Origin: Deltaproteobacteria bacterium | Lineage (GTDB): Bacteria > Myxococcota_A > UBA796 > GCA-2862545 | NCBI GenBank assembly: GCA_016938035.1 | Contig: JAFGVK010000043.1 | Location: 1 to 64,000, forward strand | Reading direction: 5' to 3' | Length of the DNA stretch: 64,000 bases | Shown here: positions 34,334 through 46,444 of the stretch, piece after piece | Layout of the letters: the number at the start of each line of letters is the position of its first letter | How positions within the stretch are numbered: the stretch's first letter is position 1 | Notes under the pieces: model-generated | What the model was told of the DNA's origin: nothing | Databases searched by the model: none | Seen by the model: the letters and a program-made list of their open reading frames with translations, nothing else | Position numbers and translations under genes: made by a program

Positions 34334-35170
34334 ATGCGTACTGGCTTCTACAAGCTCCTGGAGGCGGACCCCGGCGCACCCCACGCCGAGCTCCGCGCTG
34401 CCTACACCCGCGCCGCCGCCGAGCTCAACCGGCGCAGGCGCTTCATCACCGATAACCGCGGCGACCCCTCAGAGGTGGATCTCACCCGAGAGGCCCTCGA
34501 CGAGGCCTGGGCGGTGCTCTCTGATCCGGTGCTGCGCCGACACTACGACGCGCTGGTGGTGCTCTCGGGCGAGGCCGAGTTCCCAGGGCCCAAGCAGGTC
34601 TGGAAGCGGGTCTCTGGGGCGATGGTGCACCCCCACGCGGGGGCCGCGGCGGACCTGCTGCGCATCACCACCACCCTCAAGATCGGGCCCCTGCCCCCAG
34701 TGCCCCGCCCTGAGGGCGCGACGCGGCCCCAGGCGGTCCCCGACGAGGAGGCCACCTGGGTCACTGGCCCCGCCTCCCCCACCCCCGCGACGAGGCGCCA
34801 CGCGGCCCCGCCGCCGATCACCCTACCGCCTCCGCCGGCCGACCCACCCTCCCGGGTCACCCTGGCACCGCTCCCCACCCCCGAGCCGGCACCGCGCCGC
34901 ATGGCGGTGGAGGCGATGATCGACCGCTACGGCTACACCGGCCTGCTGCTCAAGAAGCTGCGCGAAGCGAGAGGCCTGAGCCTGGAGGCGCTCTCGGCGC
35001 GCACGAGGATCACGGTCCGCTTCCTGGAGGCCTTCGAGCAGGACGACTTCTCCCACTTGCCCAGCAGCACCCAGTTCATCCGCTCCTTCCTGATCCAGCT
35101 CGCAGAGGAGCTGGGGATCTCGCCCGAGGCGCTGGCAGAGAGCTACCTCCGCCGCATCCACCAGGACTGA
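34334..35170 (+). CDS. J-domain-like / RodZ-type HTH protein (278 aa)
   Basis: Residues 1-75 have the helix pattern of a DnaJ J-domain ('FYKLLEADPGAPHAELRAAYTRAA ... LDEAWAVLSDPVLRRHYDAL'), but the HPD tripeptide needed to stimulate DnaK is absent; the loop reads RRRRFITDNRGD. A Pro-rich linker (about 110-190) leads to a HTH_25/RodZ-type domain (about 205-278: 'LLKKLREARGLSLEALSARTRI ... FLEAFEQDDFSHLPS'). There is no membrane segment, unlike RodZ. Its role is unknown, perhaps a scaffold in cell shape or division. It lies between selA and rluD with tiny gaps. Confidence 0.82.
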   Translation: MRTGFYKLLEADPGAPHAELRAAYTRAAAELNRRRRFITDNRGDPSEVDLTREALDEAWAVLSDPVLRRHYDALVVLSGEAEFPGPKQVWKRVSGAMVHPHAGAAADLLRITTTLKIGPLPPVPRPEGATRPQAVPDEEATWVTGPASPTPATRRHAAPPPITLPPPPADPPSRVTLAPLPTPEPAPRRMAVEAMIDRYGYTGLLLKKLREARGLSLEALSARTRITVRFLEAFEQDDFSHLPSSTQFIRSFLIQLAEELGISPEALAESYLRRIHQD

Positions 35171-35173
35171 GCC

Positions 35174-36136
35174 GTGGCCGAACACCTCACCACCCGGCAG
35201 GCGGGGCGGATCGACGCGGTCCTCGCCGACCTGCTCGAAGGGCTCTCGCGCTCGCGCCTGGCCGCGCTCATCAAGGAGGGCAGGGTCGAGGTGGAGGGCG
35301 AGCGGATCACCCGCCCCGCCGCGAAGATCCCGGCGGGAGCCAGGGTGGTGGTAGACCTCCCCCCTCCCAGACCCGCCACCGCCCCGCCCCAGGACCTGCC
35401 GCTGGACATCGTGTATCAGGACGCGGACATCGCGGTGATCAACAAGGCGCCCGGCATGGTGGTCCACCCCTCCGCCGGTCACGAGGAGGGCACGCTGGTC
35501 AACGCGCTGCTCCACCACCTCGACGACCTCTCCGGGGTGGGCGGGGTGGAGCGCCCAGGGATCGTGCACCGCTTGGATCGCGGCACCTCCGGGCTGATCG
35601 TGGTAGCCAAGCGCGACGAGGCCCACTGGAGCCTCGCGGACCAATTCGCGGTCCACAGCGCCGGACGCCGCTACCTCGCCCTCACCCTAGGGGCGCCCCA
35701 CAGCGACTCCGGGACCATTCGCTCCCGCCTCGCCCGGCACCCCACCGATCGCCTCCGCTGGGCCAGCACCGACCGGGAGGAGGAGGGCAAGGAGGCGATC
35801 ACCCACTGGCGGGTGGTGGGCAGGGGCGCGCTCACCCTGGTGGAGTGCGTGCTGGAGACGGGGCGCACCCACCAGATCCGGGTCCACCTGACCGAGGCCG
35901 GCTGGCCACTGGCCGGCGATCCAGTCTATAAGCGCCGCGGCCACAGGGTCCCGCCTCAGCTCGTCGACCTGATCGGAGACGACCGCCCGATGCTCCACGC
36001 CTGGCAGCTCCAGCTCGATCACCCCCTGGATGGGGTCAGGCGGACCTACTACGCCGATCCCCCCCAGGACTTCACCGCTCTCGCGCGGGCGGCGGGGCTG
36101 TTCGAGGCGCTCGACGCCCTGCTCGCGCACAGGTAG
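35174..36136 (+). CDS. rluD: RluD-type 23S rRNA pseudouridine synthase (320 aa)
   Basis: RluA/RluD family: N-terminal S4 domain (about 10-70), then the catalytic domain with Asp135 in VHRLDRGTSGL, 'GRTHQIRVHL' and 'AGDPVYK'. It isomerises specific uridines in 23S rRNA (positions near helix 69 in E. coli RluD; the exact target here is inferred). GTG start 3 bp after the previous stop, so translational coupling is likely. Confidence 0.9.
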   Translation: MAEHLTTRQAGRIDAVLADLLEGLSRSRLAALIKEGRVEVEGERITRPAAKIPAGARVVVDLPPPRPATAPPQDLPLDIVYQDADIAVINKAPGMVVHPSAGHEEGTLVNALLHHLDDLSGVGGVERPGIVHRLDRGTSGLIVVAKRDEAHWSLADQFAVHSAGRRYLALTLGAPHSDSGTIRSRLARHPTDRLRWASTDREEEGKEAITHWRVVGRGALTLVECVLETGRTHQIRVHLTEAGWPLAGDPVYKRRGHRVPPQLVDLIGDDRPMLHAWQLQLDHPLDGVRRTYYADPPQDFTALARAAGLFEALDALLAHR

Positions 36137-36556
36137 CGCGCCCCGCGATCCCTCCGGGACCGCGTCGTTCCCCTGGAGCGTCGAACGGCTCCTCCGGGCC
36201 GTATACATCGGGGCAGGTTCGTCCTCAGATACCGCAGGGCGACGCAGGGGATTGGGGGGCGGGAGCTGTTGGAGCAGCGGACCGACGACGGGGGACCCCA
36301 CGGGCAGGCCGCCCGATGGGCGCCCGGAGCAGCGACCAGATCGGCGCCTTGGTGCCCTGACACACCTAGCGAGAGGTACGGCGGCGACGAGCGCATCGAG
36401 GAGCGCAGCCAAAGCCCCCCCGCAGCCAGGCCGCCCGGCGAAGCCCTCGAAGGTCGAGCCCGCGTGATCCGATCCATCTGGCCCGAATTGGGCGGAATTC
36501 CCACTCCAGGTCCAGCGCGTTGGCGGGCCGCGCCACGGAGGCTGCCCGAGTCCGAG
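36137..36556. other. non-coding stretch between rluD and the lipoprotein gene
   Basis: About 420 bp between convergent genes. I see no gene, tRNA or clear repeat; short open frames have no ribosome binding site or conserved pattern. Confidence 0.5.
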
Positions 36557-36587
36557 CAAAACAAAAGGCCGACGCGCGCGTCGGCCT
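36557..36587 (-). terminator. rho-independent terminator of the lipoprotein gene
   Basis: On the minus strand a perfect 9-bp stem GGCCGACGC / GCGTCGGCC is followed by TTTTGTTTT, 20 bp after the stop codon of the gene at 36607. Confidence 0.88.
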
Positions 36588-36606
36588 CAGGTCCTCCGAG
36601 AGGAGC

Positions 36607-37596
36607 CTACTTGGCGGCGGGCTCCTCGCACTCGGCGGGGACCTCGTCGATCTGCACCAGGGTCAGGCCAGCGACCTGCGCCGCGGACATGGAGTCGACC
36701 TCGATGGAGAGGCAGTACGGCTCGCCATCACCGCACTCCTCGCAGCTGATGCCCATCGCGCCGGCCAGATCGCAGATGGTGCCGGGGGCGCCCTCGGGAT
36801 CGACCAGCGGGACGAGGGGGCGGGTGTCGATGATGCCCGCCAGGGTGGCGCCGGCGATGTAGGACCCGTCGGGAGCGAAGGCGCCAGAGACGAACAGGTC
36901 CTCGATGGTCACCGAGTAGGAGGACACGGTGAGGGTGGTGGTCTCAGGACCGACCTCGAAGTAGGGGTTGGCCGTGAAGTCGGCCACGGGGAACGGGATC
37001 GTGGGGACGCAGGCGTCCTGCTCCGCGGGATCCGCGCCGTCGACGCCCATCGCGCCCATCATGTTGATGGTGGTGGCGTCGGAGCCCTGCACACCCAGGA
37101 GGATCACGGTGTCGGCCATGTACTGGCCGAGGATCGAGCCCACACCCTCGGGCTTGATGAAGCGGCCGGAGGCGAGGTCGAGGTTGTAGGTCTTCTCGAG
37201 CAGCGCCGAGGCTTCGAGCGCGGTGCCGACCTCGGAGGTGGTGAACGACACCGTGGGGTCGCCACAGGAGAAGTGGATGTTCATGGTGTAGCTGGTGGAC
37301 GCGGCGAGGGGCGCGTTGGGTGTGAAGACGAGGGTCTCGTCGATCCACATGGTGGTGCCGGCCACCTCGCCATCAGGGCCGGTGACGGTCATGGTGGCGG
37401 TGTCGTCCACCTCGGAGAAGGTGGCCTCCACCGTGGTGCGGTAGTAGACGCCGGTGGCGTCCGCGGCGGGGAAGGTCGAGGCGACGCTGATGTCACAGGT
37501 GACGGCGGTATCTTCCGGAATTCCGGTCTCCTTGTTGCCACATGCGGTGAGTCCGACGATACCCGCGAGAGCAAGGCCAATAGCGAAGCGATTCAT
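36607..37596 (-). CDS. lipoprotein with Ig-like domain (329 aa)
   Basis: Start 37596 follows AGGAGG and gives MNRFAIGLALAGIVGLTAC, a classic lipoprotein signal with Cys19. After the linker GNKETGIPEDTAV comes a bacterial Ig-like (Big_5 type) domain of about 100 residues ('FPAADATGVYYRTTVEATFSE ... APLAASTSYTMNI'). The C-terminal 200 residues have paired cysteines (SCEECGDGEPYC) and no family I know. It has its own terminator. Outer-membrane or surface location is inferred. Confidence 0.83.
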   Translation of the reverse strand: MNRFAIGLALAGIVGLTACGNKETGIPEDTAVTCDISVASTFPAADATGVYYRTTVEATFSEVDDTATMTVTGPDGEVAGTTMWIDETLVFTPNAPLAASTSYTMNIHFSCGDPTVSFTTSEVGTALEASALLEKTYNLDLASGRFIKPEGVGSILGQYMADTVILLGVQGSDATTINMMGAMGVDGADPAEQDACVPTIPFPVADFTANPYFEVGPETTTLTVSSYSVTIEDLFVSGAFAPDGSYIAGATLAGIIDTRPLVPLVDPEGAPGTICDLAGAMGISCEECGDGEPYCLSIEVDSMSAAQVAGLTLVQIDEVPAECEEPAAK

Positions 37597-37717
37597 GCGC
37601 GTCCTCCTAGAGATGCAGTTCAAGTGATGGGTGTGTACCCGGTCCTTGCGGCGACCGTCAACGAGTTGACGAGGAAATCCTGCCGCAATGTGTCACGCGG
37701 CCGCCAGCCCTACAGAA

Positions 37718-38593
37718 CTACATCCCCATCCCGGGCATCCCGGTGGTGGAGATCCGGTGGGGCCTGACGAAGATCTCGTCCTCCGCTGGCTGCCCTGGCT
37801 CCCGCTCCAGGGCCCTGCGCACCCGGGGGATCCACGCAGATCCCGGGTGGCCGGACTCCAGGGCGGCCAAGGCCGCCGCCGCGCCCTGGAGGTCCCCAGA
37901 GGCGTGCTGTGCCTCGGCGAGCAGGGCGAGCGCCTCGGGGACGTGGGCGCTCTCGGGATAGAGTCGGACCATCCCCTGAGCGCGGTCGATCACCGCGCGC
38001 CAGACCCCGCGCTCCGCATAGAACCTGGCCACCACCAGCTCCTTCTCGGCGAGGCGGTCCAGCCCCTTGGCCTGGAGCGCCTGCACCTCGGCGAGGTAGG
38101 CGGACTCTGGGAAGCACTGATCATAGCCCCGGGCCCCGCCCTCCTGGCGCCCCGGTGGGCACCAGGACCACGTCGCCAGCGAGCTCCTGGTGGCGGTCTG
38201 GTCGCGGCCTGGGATCTTGGAGGCCCGCTTGAACATCGACAGACCCTCGCGGTAGACCACGAAGTCCATCCCCCGCCCTGGCTCCCCGTCCTCCCCCACC
38301 ACGTAGACGGGGTAGAGGGGGTGCAGCCGCCGGAAGTCCTCGTAGGACATTCTGGCCTGCTCATAGTCCGCCTTCTTGAAGTAGATCTCCGCGATCACAA
38401 GCTCAGCCTTCAGGGCCTCTGGCTGGTCGCGGTAGTAGTTGCGGACCCTGTTACAGCTCTCTAGGGCCTTGGTGTAGTAGGAGCGGTGAGAGTAGCGCTC
38501 GCACAGCTCGTAGGCCTTCTCCGCGTCCTCGCGCGCCGAGGCGACGGGCGCGTAGAGCAGGGTGACGAGGCCCAACAGGGCGAGGATCTTCAT
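37718..38593 (-). CDS. BamD-like TPR protein (291 aa)
   Basis: Sec signal with cleavage after APVASA (residue 20) and no lipobox Cys, unlike authentic BamD. TPR-like helical pairs are visible at about 22-80 ('AEKAYELCERYSHRSYYTKALESCNRVR' and 'ALKAELVIAEIYFKKADYEQARMSYEDFRRLHP') and about 165-265. This resembles the BamD/YfiO arrangement of outer-membrane assembly factors. A middle stretch (115-165) with two Cys is not TPR. Inferred periplasmic scaffold. The start has GGAGGT-type pairing upstream. It is divergent from the DUF1844 gene. Confidence 0.8.
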   Translation of the reverse strand: MKILALLGLVTLLYAPVASAREDAEKAYELCERYSHRSYYTKALESCNRVRNYYRDQPEALKAELVIAEIYFKKADYEQARMSYEDFRRLHPLYPVYVVGEDGEPGRGMDFVVYREGLSMFKRASKIPGRDQTATRSSLATWSWCPPGRQEGGARGYDQCFPESAYLAEVQALQAKGLDRLAEKELVVARFYAERGVWRAVIDRAQGMVRLYPESAHVPEALALLAEAQHASGDLQGAAAALAALESGHPGSAWIPRVRRALEREPGQPAEDEIFVRPHRISTTGMPGMGM

Positions 38594-38710
38594 CGGACCT
38601 CCGGTAGTCGCACCGCTTACCCGAGGCGTCCCGATCCCGCCACCTGCCCGCTGTCTCCCCTTGTCACCCTACCCCAGGCGACTACTGTTGGGCATCCCCT
38701 CGGAGCGAGC

Positions 38711-38980
38711 ATGAGTGATAGCCAGCGCGCCCTCCCGGCCGTAGATTTCTCGTCCTTCATCGTGTCCCTGGCCTCCTCCGGGCTGGTCGCCCTGGGCGAG
38801 CAGCCTGACCCCTCGGCGAAGATCCACCGCGCCAACCTCGCGATGGCCAGGCACACCATCGACGTGCTGGGTGTCATCGAGGAGAAGACCAAGGGAAATT
38901 TGAACAAGGACGAGGCGCACCTGCTGGAGACCCTCACCTATGAGCTGCGGATGAAGTACCTGGAGCACGCCAAGGCCTGA
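38711..38980 (+). CDS. DUF1844 family protein (89 aa)
   Basis: Small cytosolic protein with the DUF1844 pattern: 'VDFSSFIVSLASSGLVALGE', then 'ANLAMARHTIDVLGVIEEKTKGNL' and 'EAHLLETLTYELRMKYLE'. The family is conserved in deltaproteobacteria and Planctomycetes with no known function. The ATG at 38711 follows GGAGCGAGC. Confidence 0.9.
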   Translation: MSDSQRALPAVDFSSFIVSLASSGLVALGEQPDPSAKIHRANLAMARHTIDVLGVIEEKTKGNLNKDEAHLLETLTYELRMKYLEHAKA

Positions 38981-39443
38981 TCCCGCGAGGGCTCGGTGCG
39001 CCCCCCAACGACCTCCGGGCGCGCGCCCCCCAGGGCCTTCCGGCTAGCAGCCCACGCGGGCGGTGTCCCCCCAGCGCCAGGCAGCGCGCGACGCGCCCAC
39101 GCCGGAGGCGCCCCGGCCTCGCACGGTGCCGAGGACAGGCCGATCGTTGGGCGCTCCGGGCGATCGCTCCCCGCGGCCCTCACCGCCCCGCCCCGACCGT
39201 TCCCGAGGGACTGGAGCACCACACCGCGCTCTCCCTACCGGCGAGGGCTCGGGCCCCGAGCGGGCCATCCGTCCCGAGCAGATCGAGGCAGGTTCGCCCG
39301 TTGAGTCCTAAGGGAGGAGCGCGGCTCCGGAGGACGGAGCATCGTGGAGCGTGTCACCGGCGACGGGCGGACGGGCGCGCCCGATGGCGACGGAGTGGTC
39401 CCCAGATCTCCGCCCGGGCGGCGAGGACCCCGGTCCTGCCGCC
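38981..39443. other. non-coding stretch before the SDR gene
   Basis: About 460 bp of very GC-rich sequence between convergent genes. No gene, RNA or clear terminator was identified; several short GC hairpins can be drawn but none is followed by T residues. Confidence 0.45.
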
Positions 39444-40207
39444 TCAGAGCCTGAGGCCGCCGTCCACGTCGAGGCAGGTGCCGGTGAGGTAGTCGCACTC
39501 CACCGCGAAGCGCACCGCCCGGTAGATCTCCTCCGGCTCCCCCACGCGCCCGAGCGGCACCCGCTTGACCGCGGCCTGGAGCACGTCCTCCCGCATCCCG
39601 GCCAGTATGGGGGTGTTCACGAAGCCAGGGGCGATCGCCACCACCCTGACCCCGTACCTGGCGAGCTCCTGGGCCCAGAGCCTGGTGTCGGCCACCAGCC
39701 CGGCCTTCGCAGCAGAGTAGTTGGACTGCCCCTGGTTCCCGTGGCGCGAGATCGAGGCCATGTTCACCACCAGCGCCGGGCCTCCCCCCGCCTCGATCCG
39801 CTTGGCGGCGAATTCCCTGGTGCAGAGGAAGGGTCCGGTGAGGTCCACGTCGATCACCCGCTGCCAGTCAGCGAGGGACAGGCGGTGCACCTCCCCGTCC
39901 CGCCCCTTGCGGACCAGGAGCCCGTCCCGGAACAGGCCCGCGTTGTTGATCCACAGGTTCAGGCCCCCCAGCGCGGCCCATGCCTCGTCGACCAGCCGCA
40001 CCACCTGCGCCTCGTCCGCCACGTCCGCGACAAAGCCGCGCAGCTCCAGGCCCTCAGCCCGAGCCTCTGCCTCCACCGCCTCCACGGCGGCGGCGTCCAG
40101 GTCGCAGAAGGCCACCGCCGCGCCGTCCCGCGCCAGGGAGCGCGCGAAGGTGCGCCCCATCCCCGACGCGCCGCCGGTCACCAGCGCCCTGACCTGCGAG
40201 AGCTCCA

Positions 40208-40208
<1 letters not shown>
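39444..40208 (-). CDS. short-chain dehydrogenase/reductase (254 aa)
   Basis: Classical SDR: TGGASGMG nucleotide-binding loop, NNAG, catalytic Ser in VNMASISR, and the YSAAK Tyr/Lys pair. C-terminal 'DYLTGTCLDVDGGLRL' is the usual FabG-like ending. Reaction: NAD(P)-dependent oxidoreduction of an alcohol/ketone; the substrate is not predictable. The start overlaps the alaS stop by one base (TGATG), so it is probably translated from the alaS mRNA. Confidence 0.93.
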
Positions 40209-42835
<2,627 letters not shown>

Positions 42836-42967
42836 GGGACTCTCCTCGCGGTCAAGGGACGTGGGCGGCTCTCATAACCGGGGCACCACCTCACGGGGAG
42901 CGCCACCGGCGCGCGGCGACACCGAATGGCGAGGCACCCGCCCCGCTCCAGACCGCCCCTCCGCCCG

Positions 42968-43450
42968 GCGTTGATCATCGTGTCGCCCAGGTGGACCATG
43001 CCGGGGGGCTTCCAACACCAACGCGGCGCCCGATCACCTTGGGGGAGAGGGGCCGCTCCACCCCTACGGTGGGGGACGCTGGGAGGCCCGCAGTGGCACT
43101 GGTCCATCAGCCGGACACTCTCACAAGGAGCGCCTCATCCTTCCACAGGAACCATCAGATGAAGTTGCTCGTCAAATTTTCCGGACTGAAAGCGGGCGCA
43201 GGGTCGCCAGGCGTATCGGCGTGTGACCGCCCTTCCTCTGGGAGAACGCGCTCTTTGGGGCGCGACGAGCGCAGGGACAAGGACACGGGTCGAGAGGCCA
43301 GCGGCTCGGCGCCCACGCAGTCCCCGGCGAAGGAGGGCGCCCCCCTGCGCCCCAAAGGCCCTCGACAACCGGGAACACAGCGCGCTGGCGGCACCATGCA
43401 CCGGCGGTGCGAGCGCTGAGCACACCTTGGGCCAGACGATGATCATGGCC
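42968..43450 (+). mobile_element. non-coding TIR element, copy A (483 bp)
   Basis: Bounded by imperfect 23-bp terminal inverted repeats: left GGCGTTGATCATCGTGTCGC and on, at 42968-42990; right, reverse-complemented, GGCCATGATCATCGTCTGGC and on, at 43428-43450 (about 19 of 23 match). It lies between the alaS start and the recA stop. Inside are a CCCGATCACCTTGGGGGAGA segment, the dispersed block 43095-43315, and a CAGCGCGCTGG segment near the right end. The outer segments are shared with copy C at 63090-63372. No transposase gene is present, so it would be a non-autonomous (MITE-like) element. Confidence 0.6.
43095..43315 (+). repeat. dispersed repeat block, copy A (about 220 bp)
   Basis: Central block of TIR element A, matching 26309-26530 (inverted) from GGCACTGGTC to the GCCAGCGG..CGG..GCCC end with scattered substitutions. 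It includes CAGATGAAGTTGCTCGTC preceded by CAGGAA. A second frame reads QEPSDEVARQIFRTESGRR up to a stop at 43224-43226. Confidence 0.8.
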
Positions 43451-43544
43451 CGCGCGACCGAGCTCACCGCACGAGGCTGCCCACGCGACGGACTCGGCAC
43501 ACCTGCGACGCGAGCACCTCCTCTCGCCGAGCGAGGAGCGCCGC

Positions 43545-44573
43545 TCAGTCGGCGTCCTCGTCGTCGGGCACCGACCCCTTGGCGATGCCCACCTTGCCCC
43601 TGAATTCCTCCCGGATCTTCCCCAGCACCTCGGGGTTGTCGAGGAGGAAGTTGCGGGAGTTCTCCTTGCCCTGCCCCAGGCGGGTCTCGCCATAGGAGTA
43701 CCAGGCCCCGCTCTTCTTCACGATCTTCTCCTCCACCCCCAGATCGATGAGCTCCGCGGCGGGGCAGACCCCCCGGCCGTAGTAGATGTCGAATTCGACC
43801 TGCCGGAAGGGCGGCGCCACCTTGTTCTTCTGCACCTTGACCCTGGTGCGGTTCCCGATCACCTCATCGCCCTTGGTGAGCGAGCCGATGCGGGACACCT
43901 CCATGCGTATCGAGGCGTAGAACTTGAGGGCTTGGCCGCCGGAGGTGGTCTTGGGCGAGCCGAACATCACCCCGATCTTCATCCGGATCTGGTTGATGAA
44001 GATCGCGATAGAGTCGGACTTGTGGATCGATCCGGTCAGCTTGCGCATCGCCTGAGACATGAGCCGCGCCTGCGCGCCAGGCTGCACGTCGCCCATGTCG
44101 CCCGCCAGCTCTGACTTTGGCACCAGCGCGGCCACGGAGTCCACCACCACCACCGACACCGCGCCTGAGCGGACCAGGGTCTCGGTGATCTCCAGCGCCT
44201 GCTCGCCGTTGTCCGGCTGGGAGATCAGCAGCTCCTCGACGTTCACCCCCAGCGCCCTGGCGTAGTTCACGTCCAGCGCGTGCTCTGCGTCGATAAAGGC
44301 GGCCACGCCCCCCTCGCGCTGGGCCTCGGCGATGATGTGGAGGGCCATGGTGGTCTTGCCGGAGGACTCCGCCCCGTAGATCTCGATGATGCGCCCCTTG
44401 GGCACTCCCCCTACGCCGAGCGCCATGTCCAGTCCCACGCTCCCGGTGGAGATCACCGACACCGCTGGGGTCTTCGCCTGTCCGTAGCGCATGATGGCGC
44501 CCTGCCCGAACTGGCGCTCGATCGACGCCATCGCTGCTTCAATTGCCTGGTTCCGGTTGGGATCTATGGCCAT
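43545..44573 (-). CDS. recA: RecA recombinase (342 aa)
   Basis: Canonical RecA: Walker [10 protein letters not shown], '[11 protein letters not shown]', '[11 protein letters not shown]', '[14 protein letters not shown]' and an acidic C-terminus (DDEDAD). It is the DNA strand-exchange ATPase and SOS co-protease. GAGGAGGAAGAGG precedes the ATG. It lies 32 bp after the cinA stop, and both probably share the LexA-like controlled promoter at 45849-45886. No intein. Confidence 0.98.
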   Translation of the reverse strand: MAIDPNRNQAIEAAMASIERQFGQGAIMRYGQAKTPAVSVISTGSVGLDMALGVGGVPKGRIIEIYGAESSGKTTMALHIIAEAQREGGVAAFIDAEHALDVNYARALGVNVEELLISQPDNGEQALEITETLVRSGAVSVVVVDSVAALVPKSELAGDMGDVQPGAQARLMSQAMRKLTGSIHKSDSIAIFINQIRMKIGVMFGSPKTTSGGQALKFYASIRMEVSRIGSLTKGDEVIGNRTRVKVQKNKVAPPFRQVEFDIYYGRGVCPAAELIDLGVEEKIVKKSGAWYSYGETRLGQGKENSRNFLLDNPEVLGKIREEFRGKVGIAKGSVPDDEDAD

Positions 44574-44605
44574 GGCCTCTTCCTCCTCGCTTGTGTGTGT
44601 CTTGA

Positions 44606-45835
44606 CTAGAGTGCTCGCCGCAGCAGATCAAGCGCTGCCGCTGACGCGATCTGTTGAATCTCCTCTCGGGTACCCGAGAGCGTGAGGCGGCGCGAGCGCG
44701 CCCCCTCGGGGCCCGCCACCGCAATCCACACCGTGCCCACCGGACACGCTGGCGTGCCTCCGTCTGGCCCCGCGACCCCGGTGGTGGCCAAGCCCCAGCT
44801 CGCGCCAGCGGCCTCGCGGGCACCGGAGGCCATCGCCTCCGCCACCTCGCCTGACACCGCCCCATGCCCGGCGATCAGCGCGTCAGGGACGCCCAACTGC
44901 CGGGTCTTGGCCGCGTTGGAGTAGGTGATCATCCCCTCGGAGAACCACCAGCTCGCGCCGGGAACCGCGGTGCAGCGCCCAGCCAGCTGGCCCCCGGTGC
45001 AGGACTCCGCCACCGCGAGCCGCTCCCCTCTCTCCCGCAGGCGATCGCCCACCACCTGCGCTAGGCTGGGCAGGGGCTCGTCCCGGAGCGTCCAGGCATA
45101 GACCCACGGCCCCAGGCGCTCCACCACCCCACCCGCGACGCGCTCCACCTGCTCGGTGGGCATGGACGCGGGGCCGCGCAGCTTCACCTGCACCCCCCCG
45201 ATCTTTGCCCGATAGTGGAGACTCATCCCCTCCAGCGGGGCGTCCGTGAGACGCTCCTGCACCTTGGACTCCCAGCCCCCTGTGGTCTCGATCACCACCA
45301 GCCGCGAGGGCCCCTCGCCCCGCGCCACCAGCCGCTGGTGCAGCTCCTGATCGTACATGGCCCTCATCTCGGAGGGCACCCCGGGGAGGAAGGCGTACAG
45401 CGTCCCCTCGCGCTCCAGGGTGAAGCCAGGGGCCACCCCCACCGGGTTGCGTAGCAGCCGGGCGCCTGCTGGCCACAGGGCCATCCGCTGCGCGAGGCTG
45501 GACAGCGGCCTGCCCCTGCGGGCCGCCACCTGCTCCAGCGCCTCCAGCGCCTCTGGCGCCAGGCCCATTGGGAGCGAGAAGGCAGCCCCCACCGCGCTAG
45601 CGGTGAGGTCATCGGTGGTGGGGCCCAGGCCACCAGAGCACAGCACCACCTCACCCCACTCCCCCGCGCGGCGGAGCACCGCAGCGATCTCCGCCTCGTC
45701 GTCTCGCGCGGTGACCCTGCAGACCACGGTGTGCCCCGCCGCCTGGACCCGGGCAGAGAGCCAGGCCGCGTTGGTGTCAACCACCTGCCCGCTGATCACC
45801 TCGTCCCCCTGGGATACGATTACCACCCGTGCCAT
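44606..45835 (-). CDS. cinA: CinA family protein (409 aa)
   Basis: Two-domain CinA: an N-terminal MoCF/COG1058 domain (about 1-170; '[22 protein letters not shown]', '[12 protein letters not shown]') and a C-terminal NMN deamidase-type domain (about 250-409; '[13 protein letters not shown]', '[20 protein letters not shown]', '[11 protein letters not shown]'). It acts in pyridine-nucleotide repair and is often next to recA, as here. Start 45835 is chosen for its GGAGAG. An upstream frame of 20 codons would run into the LexA-like site. Confidence 0.94.
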   Translation of the reverse strand: MARVVIVSQGDEVISGQVVDTNAAWLSARVQAAGHTVVCRVTARDDEAEIAAVLRRAGEWGEVVLCSGGLGPTTDDLTASAVGAAFSLPMGLAPEALEALEQVAARRGRPLSSLAQRMALWPAGARLLRNPVGVAPGFTLEREGTLYAFLPGVPSEMRAMYDQELHQRLVARGEGPSRLVVIETTGGWESKVQERLTDAPLEGMSLHYRAKIGGVQVKLRGPASMPTEQVERVAGGVVERLGPWVYAWTLRDEPLPSLAQVVGDRLRERGERLAVAESCTGGQLAGRCTAVPGASWWFSEGMITYSNAAKTRQLGVPDALIAGHGAVSGEVAEAMASGAREAAGASWGLATTGVAGPDGGTPACPVGTVWIAVAGPEGARSRRLTLSGTREEIQQIASAAALDLLRRAL

Positions 45836-45848
45836 GTTCTCTCCGCGC

Positions 45849-45886
45849 TCTGAACAGGTGTCCAGACTATCGCACACCCGTTCAGG
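45849..45886. promoter_or_regulatory. two divergent LexA-like (SOS) boxes between cinA-recA and ruvX
   Basis: Plus-strand 45870-45886 reads TCGCACACCCGTTCAGG; minus-strand 45865-45849 reads CTGGACACCTGTTCAGA. Each matches the motif reported for Myxococcus xanthus LexA (as I recall it, CTRHAMRYBYGTTCAGS) at 15 of 17 positions. Together they make CTGAAC-N24-GTTCAG. They lie just upstream of cinA-recA on one side and about 100 bp before ruvX on the other. Confidence 0.6.
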
Positions 45887-45986
45887 TGTCCACACGATTC
45901 ACCCAGTTATTGACCAATCGCCACCGGACGTGGCCACCGCTCACCTCCTCCCCATAAGAGGTGGAGCACAGCTCCTGGGAGGAAAT

Positions 45987-46415
45987 ATGGGACGGGTAAT
46001 GGCCCTCGACGTAGGCACCAAGACCATCGGGGTAGCGGTCAGCGATCCGCTGCGCCTGTTCGCGCGTCCCCTCTACACCCTGTCCCGCCAGGGAGTGCGG
46101 CGGGACTGTGAAGAGCTCCACAAGCACGTCACCGCCCAGGACGTCGATCACCTCGTGGTAGGCCTCCCGCTAGAGCTCGACGGGAGCGAGGGCCGCTCGA
46201 CGCGGCTCGCGCGGCAGATCGGCGCGGTGATGGTGGAGCTCACCGGGCTCCCGCTCACCTACATCGACGAGCGCTACTCCTCAGTGGAGGCGGAGCGGCA
46301 CCTGCTCCACGCAGACGTGTCCCGGGCGAGGCGCAAGGAGGTGATCGATCAGGCCGCGGCGGTGGTCATCCTCCAGTCCTTTCTAGAGCACGGGGACTGG
46401 ACGCAGGACGGATAG
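45987..46415 (+). CDS. ruvX: YqgF/RuvX family putative Holliday junction resolvase (142 aa)
   Basis: RNase H-like fold of the YqgF family: ALDVGTKTIGVAVSD with the first catalytic Asp, 'HLVVGLPLELDGSEGRST', 'YIDERYSSVEAER' and 'IDQAAAVVILQSFL' with the last Asp. Members process pre-16S rRNA ends and have been proposed as anti-termination or resolvase proteins. The start at 45987 has GGGAGGA; the longer upstream frame is a shadow of cinA. Confidence 0.93.
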   Translation: MGRVMALDVGTKTIGVAVSDPLRLFARPLYTLSRQGVRRDCEELHKHVTAQDVDHLVVGLPLELDGSEGRSTRLARQIGAVMVELTGLPLTYIDERYSSVEAERHLLHADVSRARRKEVIDQAAAVVILQSFLEHGDWTQDG

Positions 46416-46444
46416 GCAGCCGCGCCAGGCGTCAACGCTGGCAA

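Noticed and set aside
32993-36136. a selenoprotein next to selA
   Set aside because: No downstream gene has an in-frame TGA with continued family similarity.
36137-36556. possible tRNA or small RNA gene near GGTTCG-like sequences
   Set aside because: Similar GGTTCG strings occur here and near 39295, but no acceptor stem or cloverleaf can be folded around them.
45886-45905. third LexA-like half-site (GGTGTCCACACG)
   Set aside because: It has the GTGTCCA segment but not GTTCAG, so it falls short of the motif.
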